The notes under the pieces: model-generated
The model's input: only the letters and a program-made list of their open reading frames with translations
The model's database searches: none
What the model was told of the DNA's origin: nothing
In this document: positions 60,699 through 64,000 of the stretch, in pieces
Position numbering within the stretch: position 1 is the stretch's first letter
Layout of the letters: the number at the start of each line of letters is the position of its first letter
Source: G963665495 sp963667575
GTDB lineage: Bacteria > Desulfobacterota > Desulfovibrionia > Desulfovibrionales > Desulfovibrionaceae
Assembly: GCA_963667575.2 (NCBI GenBank)
Contig: CAXXHY010000056.1
Span: 253,944-317,943, forward strand
Direction of reading: 5' to 3'
DNA: 64,000 nucleotides
Position numbers and translations under genes: made by a program

Positions 60699-62903
60699 TT
60701 AATTGATTTGCCTGTTATGCACCCGGCGGCGACTCAAGATCTCTATCTTGTAATCGTCTTCACCCGGATCTGTGACTACGTAATTATAATCATTTTGCTT
60801 GATGAACTGTAGAATAAACTGCGAATAGGTGGCCTTTTGCGTTGAACCACCCGTGGCTTCAGTGAATCCGAACATAATGGTGTCAAGTTGCTCATTCTGC
60901 TTTTCTGTAAGATAAATAGTCTTCTTTAATGTCGGAGTATTCGCCGCAATACTTTCGTCCGAACATCTCGTATCATTACTGTCCCAACAGAGAAACCGGC
61001 TGGTATCCGAAAAATATAAATCATCACTATCCTCATCAGGATCATAATAGTCACTATCCCAATATTCTGCACAATCACTTGTAGTACAATTATGCAACCA
61101 GGAAGTAAGAATATACTCGTATGTTCCATCATCAGTGGAGTAGCGATAGTGTCGCTCAACTTCTGCCCGAAAGGCAAAAGTCTTGTTTGCCCAACTTGTT
61201 CCGTATCCGGTGTCCAGATTTTGCGTCAGGGTATTGTTCTCACCCCGATAATGCCGATTATCGTCGTAGGTATTGGATCCCGTAAGATTGGAAGTTCCGG
61301 AAGCAAGTCCATAGGAAGATGTATTTACAGTATAGTATTCGTAATTTTGAACTGTTTCATATTTTGTACAATTCTGATAACTCTGCGTACATTGCTGTTC
61401 CCACCCCTGACATACCCATTCCCACTTTTGACACCTTCCCCAATTATTATATTTTGTACATTCATATTGATAGCCTCCAGTACAGACATTTTCATATCTC
61501 GTACAGACGGTCTCATACTGCGTGCATTGCTGACTTGAAGAATAATTATAATACAAAGCGCAAGGATATAAGATGGAATCAAAATCATCCACACTTTCAT
61601 CAACTGGTGCGTCATCTCCCCAGAAAACATAAGCCAAATGTGCGGCAGAATTCCTGGACCCAGGGTCATCCCGCGAACCCGTCACCGGGTTGGCGGTTGT
61701 CCCGCTACTGCAAATTCCCACATCATTGTTCCAGAAGTTATCGAACTCGATCCCCATCTTGGGTTCCTGAATGCCGTTGCGTTCGGGATCCAGCCAGCCG
61801 TACAAGGTCCGGTCATTGAAGACCTTATAATACCTACCGTCCCCCCCGTAGCCGATCATCTCGCCGTGCTGCGAATCGCCGCCAACTGACGCATAGAGAT
61901 CGCAATCCGCACTGTTCTCATCTTTTGCACAGGCTTCATATTTAGATCCGTAAATGGTATTGGTTGCATCCGCCATGTCTGCTTTGCACCAAGCATATTC
62001 ACTGTCATCTTCATCATCATAAACATAACCATGAGTATTGCCATCATGATCATAATAATCGTTATATGAAAGATCTTTACCATCATCATCATCTATATCA
62101 CACTGTCCTCGATAGGTCTCATATGCGCAACAATCTGTCCCATGCAAAGATTTTCCTCTGGTATCTGATGTTTCAGCATTGGTTTCATCTGTCTGCGTAC
62201 TGAACCATGTAAACACAATACCATCGGCATCACTGGTATCATAATGACTTACAAAGAACAGACGAAAACCGTACTTGAACTGGCATTCGCCCACCAGACA
62301 CTCGTTTGCCCCCCAGTTCAATTTTTTCGAGCCCATATAATAAAAGGCCCCGAACGCATAATATTCGTTATTGCCGATGGTAAAAGTCTTGTCATCATTC
62401 TTGGTAATGGGATTTTTTCCTAGTCCGTCATGAGGAGTGATATCGTCGAAATCCTCCCAGTTGTCCGCAAAAGTGATGGCGCCCTGGTCTTCGGGCTGAA
62501 AGGAACGGGCCAGCACGTAGTTGGCTTCGCTGGAGGTGCCCCGGTGCACGGTACCGATGATTTCCACATCCATCCAGAGATTGCCGTCGCTATCCTGATG
62601 CTGGCGCATATTGTCGCCGATGGTGAACTGGCTGTCGTCGTTGAGCTTGAAGGTCTTGCCTTCGAGTTCGTCATAGTCTTCCTTGAACTGCAGGACATAA
62701 TTGTAGCCGGACAGGGCCACAAGCCTGGCCTGGGCAATGGCCAGGGTGTTCAGCTGGGTATAGACCGAGGACGTGGACAAAGAAAGCATGGCCGAGGCCA
62801 GCGTGGAGAGGGCCAGGATGACTCCGATTATAAACAACAGGGAAAAACCGGATTGATTGTTCCGGCGAACTGTCGCCCTGATGTGATTCTTGTTATGCGA
62901 CAT
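60699..62903 (-). CDS. Large PilX/MshP-like pilin with L-type-lectin-like domain, cassette 2
   Basis: A 734-residue paralogue of 56310-58211. The pilin-like helix (SGFSLLFIIGVILALSTLA), the first 200 residues and the last 170 are very close to copy 1. The middle keeps the lectin-like marks (DADGIVFTWF, EMIGYGGDGRY, MGIEFDNFWN, HLAYVFWG) but diverges. Two additions stand out: an Asp-rich segment near 61990-62110 (CDIDDDDGKDLSYNDYYDHD), and a Cys/Tyr-rich array near 61330-61550 with repeats of CTxYE-x-VC and CxxWEx2C, replacing copy 1's Gly-rich linker. Both additions are more AT-rich than their flanks, as if acquired by recombination. A likely alternative tip adhesin. Confidence 0.72.
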   Translation of the reverse strand: MSHNKNHIRATVRRNNQSGFSLLFIIGVILALSTLASAMLSLSTSSVYTQLNTLAIAQARLVALSGYNYVLQFKEDYDELEGKTFKLNDDSQFTIGDNMRQHQDSDGNLWMDVEIIGTVHRGTSSEANYVLARSFQPEDQGAITFADNWEDFDDITPHDGLGKNPITKNDDKTFTIGNNEYYAFGAFYYMGSKKLNWGANECLVGECQFKYGFRLFFVSHYDTSDADGIVFTWFSTQTDETNAETSDTRGKSLHGTDCCAYETYRGQCDIDDDDGKDLSYNDYYDHDGNTHGYVYDDEDDSEYAWCKADMADATNTIYGSKYEACAKDENSADCDLYASVGGDSQHGEMIGYGGDGRYYKVFNDRTLYGWLDPERNGIQEPKMGIEFDNFWNNDVGICSSGTTANPVTGSRDDPGSRNSAAHLAYVFWGDDAPVDESVDDFDSILYPCALYYNYSSSQQCTQYETVCTRYENVCTGGYQYECTKYNNWGRCQKWEWVCQGWEQQCTQSYQNCTKYETVQNYEYYTVNTSSYGLASGTSNLTGSNTYDDNRHYRGENNTLTQNLDTGYGTSWANKTFAFRAEVERHYRYSTDDGTYEYILTSWLHNCTTSDCAEYWDSDYYDPDEDSDDLYFSDTSRFLCWDSNDTRCSDESIAANTPTLKKTIYLTEKQNEQLDTIMFGFTEATGGSTQKATYSQFILQFIKQNDYNYVVTDPGEDDYKIEILSRRRVHNRQIN

Positions 62904-62917
62904 ACCAGAACTCCTTG

Positions 62918-63534
62918 TTACGATGATGTCGTATCATAGGGCAGGTTGAACATGGGCACGACCCTGGTCTTGAAAGTCACGGCCTGGCCATTTGTCCCGG
63001 TCAATTCCAGGGTTACTCCTATGCACATGGTTTCCTTGGCCGTATAGCTGGTTTTCCCGTACTATCGGCAGGATCATCAAAATATTCCAAAGAAAAACCC
63101 GTCACGTCATCCACCAGTATCTTGGCGTCGCCGCCAGACTTCAGCGTCAGGGTGCCCGCGCCGCTGTTATAGGCGAGTACCACGCCGTCTTCCGAGTCGC
63201 GGTTGTCGCCGAAGTCAACGTCATAGGTGATGGACGTGGTGGACGAAGCCGTGACACCGTCCTGCTCCTTATCATTGGTTTCATCCCAGAAATTGACGTG
63301 CGTCAGTTCCAGATTGATTCTGTCCAGGGCGGCCTGGGCCTTGCCTGCGAGATTGGCGTTATCCACGCCGTACATATAGCCCCGAACAGCATCGGTGAGC
63401 CCCATGGCGCCTATGGCGCCGATAATCCCCAGGATGACCAAGGACAGCACCAGCTCCACCATGGTAAAACCCGAGGTGTTCGAAAATGCCCGGACATGGC
63501 AGGAGGTCTGGCGTACGGCGGTTCCATTCCCCAT
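62918..63534 (-). pseudogene. MshO/PilW-like minor pilin, cassette 2, one frameshift
   Basis: Encodes a leader (MGNGTAVRQTSCHVRAFSNTS) unlike copy 1, then GFTMVELVLSLVILG and an ectodomain nearly identical to 58229-58864. Near 63052-63062 the C4 of copy 1 is C3 here, which shifts the frame after SLEYFDDPADSTGK and would replace the last 40 residues. Beyond the shift the old frame continues intact to VVPMFNLPYDTTSS and a stop at 62918. A one-base loss in a short homopolymer may be a sequencing error, slippage or a true recent knockout. Confidence 0.8.
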
Positions 63535-63551
63535 GATGTTTCACTCCCCCC

Positions 63552-64000
63552 TTATGATTCGTCGTCGTCACTGGTCTGATAATTGCTGCCTTCACAGAAA
63601 TAATACGAAATGGAAGCTCCTTCGGAATCGGTCAGCGTCACCATGAGTACGTAGTTCTGGTCGTAGTCGTCATCCACTTCCGGAGTCGACTTGGTGCCCA
63701 GCTTGTACGGGCCGTCAGTGGTCGCTGTTATGGACGCGCCGTCCGGAACCCATTTGCTGAACGTCTCCGAGTTTTCGATGGCGTCTTTCAGGGCGTCCAT
63801 GCCCCCATCGCGTTCCTGGTAGGGATTGGTGCTGCCGTCGGAGGTGGGCGCCCGTACTGCGGCGATGATGTTGGCCATGCAGGCCTCCAGTTCGCCAACT
63901 CGTTCCAGACGGAAAATGGGCGTGGTGCTGGAAGTAACCCCGGACTGGAACAGGGGCAGAATCATGCCCGCGGCAAGCCCGCAGAGAATCAGCGTCAGAA
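63552..64000 (-). CDS. MshD/PilV-like minor pilin, cassette 2 (partial)
   Basis: The 3' part of a paralogue of 58881-59375. The visible chain starts within the pilin helix (LTLILCGLAAGMILPLF) and ends YYFCEGSNYQTSDDDES. The leader and first residues lie beyond the window edge, so the apparent ATG at 63965 is internal and not the start. It differs from copy 1 at about a dozen positions. Confidence 0.85.
   Translation of the reverse strand, partial: LTLILCGLAAGMILPLFQSGVTSSTTPIFRLERVGELEACMANIIAAVRAPTSDGSTNPYQERDGGMDALKDAIENSETFSKWVPDGASITATTDGPYKLGTKSTPEVDDDYDQNYVLMVTLTDSEGASISYYFCEGSNYQTSDDDES

Larger units (their letters stand above)
60350..64000 (-). repeat. Tandem duplication, pilin cassette copy 2 (runs off the window)
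   Basis: Same gene order as copy 1: MshD-like, MshO-like, large PilX-like, small Cys protein, terminator. It is longer by about 180 bases, chiefly because its PilX-like gene has extra internal sequence. Confidence 0.88.

Overview
The window looks like a chromosomal stretch from a Desulfovibrionales-type sulfate reducer or a close relative in the Desulfobacterota. The grounds are the cbpA-cbpM-clpB chaperone cluster, a fused NfnAB-type flavoprotein, many Cache-domain signalling proteins, two sigma-54 activators, and moderately GC-rich coding DNA with AT-rich gaps. The taxonomic call is inference.

Layout. 0-5.3 kb: a polysaccharide deacetylase diverging from a DnaJ-like / CbpM-like / ClpB chaperone operon. 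5.4-9.5 kb: envelope proteins (DUF2092 type, an Asn-Arg-Pro-Gly repeat protein, a DUF1566 double-domain protein) and a methyltransferase. 9.5-16.2 kb: a Cache chemoreceptor, the fused NfnAB-like oxidoreductase and a secreted SGNH-like protein with six C-terminal repeats. 16.35-29.7 kb: a PMA-type P-type ATPase and four histidine-kinase proteins. The ATPase and the first kinase are split by about 18 single-base indels although all their motifs are intact. 30-34.4 kb: an NYN/LOTUS-like protein, a methyltransferase and an MltD-like lytic transglycosylase. 34.4-38.8 kb: an alcohol dehydrogenase / lactonase-like hydrolase / sigma-54 activator cluster. 39.3-41.7 kb: nadC, nadA and a Cys-rich lipoprotein.

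41.9-64 kb is the most interesting part: an MSHA-type pilus locus. On the minus strand, in msh order, come a fused PilM-PilN protein, PilO-like, PilP-like, secretin, ExeA/MshM ATPase, MshE ATPase and MshG platform protein, followed by a membrane-anchored sigma-54 activator. An ECF sigma factor with a probable membrane anti-sigma partner diverges from the operon. Upstream lie two tandem copies of a minor-pilin cassette with a period of about 4.7 kb. Copy 1 reads FimT/GspH-like, MshD-like, MshO-like, a large PilX/MshP-like protein and a small Cys-motif secreted protein. Copy 2 runs off the window edge. The small pilins are nearly identical between copies. The large PilX-like proteins carry what looks like an L-type-lectin-like domain and differ in the middle, including a Cys/Tyr-rich AT-rich insert found only in copy 2. 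My reading is a surface pilus with duplicated, diversifying tip adhesins.

Three related copies of an intergenic repeat of about 80-130 bp (24.8, 44.8 and 55.9 kb) recur in the window. Further single-base frameshifts occur in the alcohol dehydrogenase and in the second MshO-like gene.
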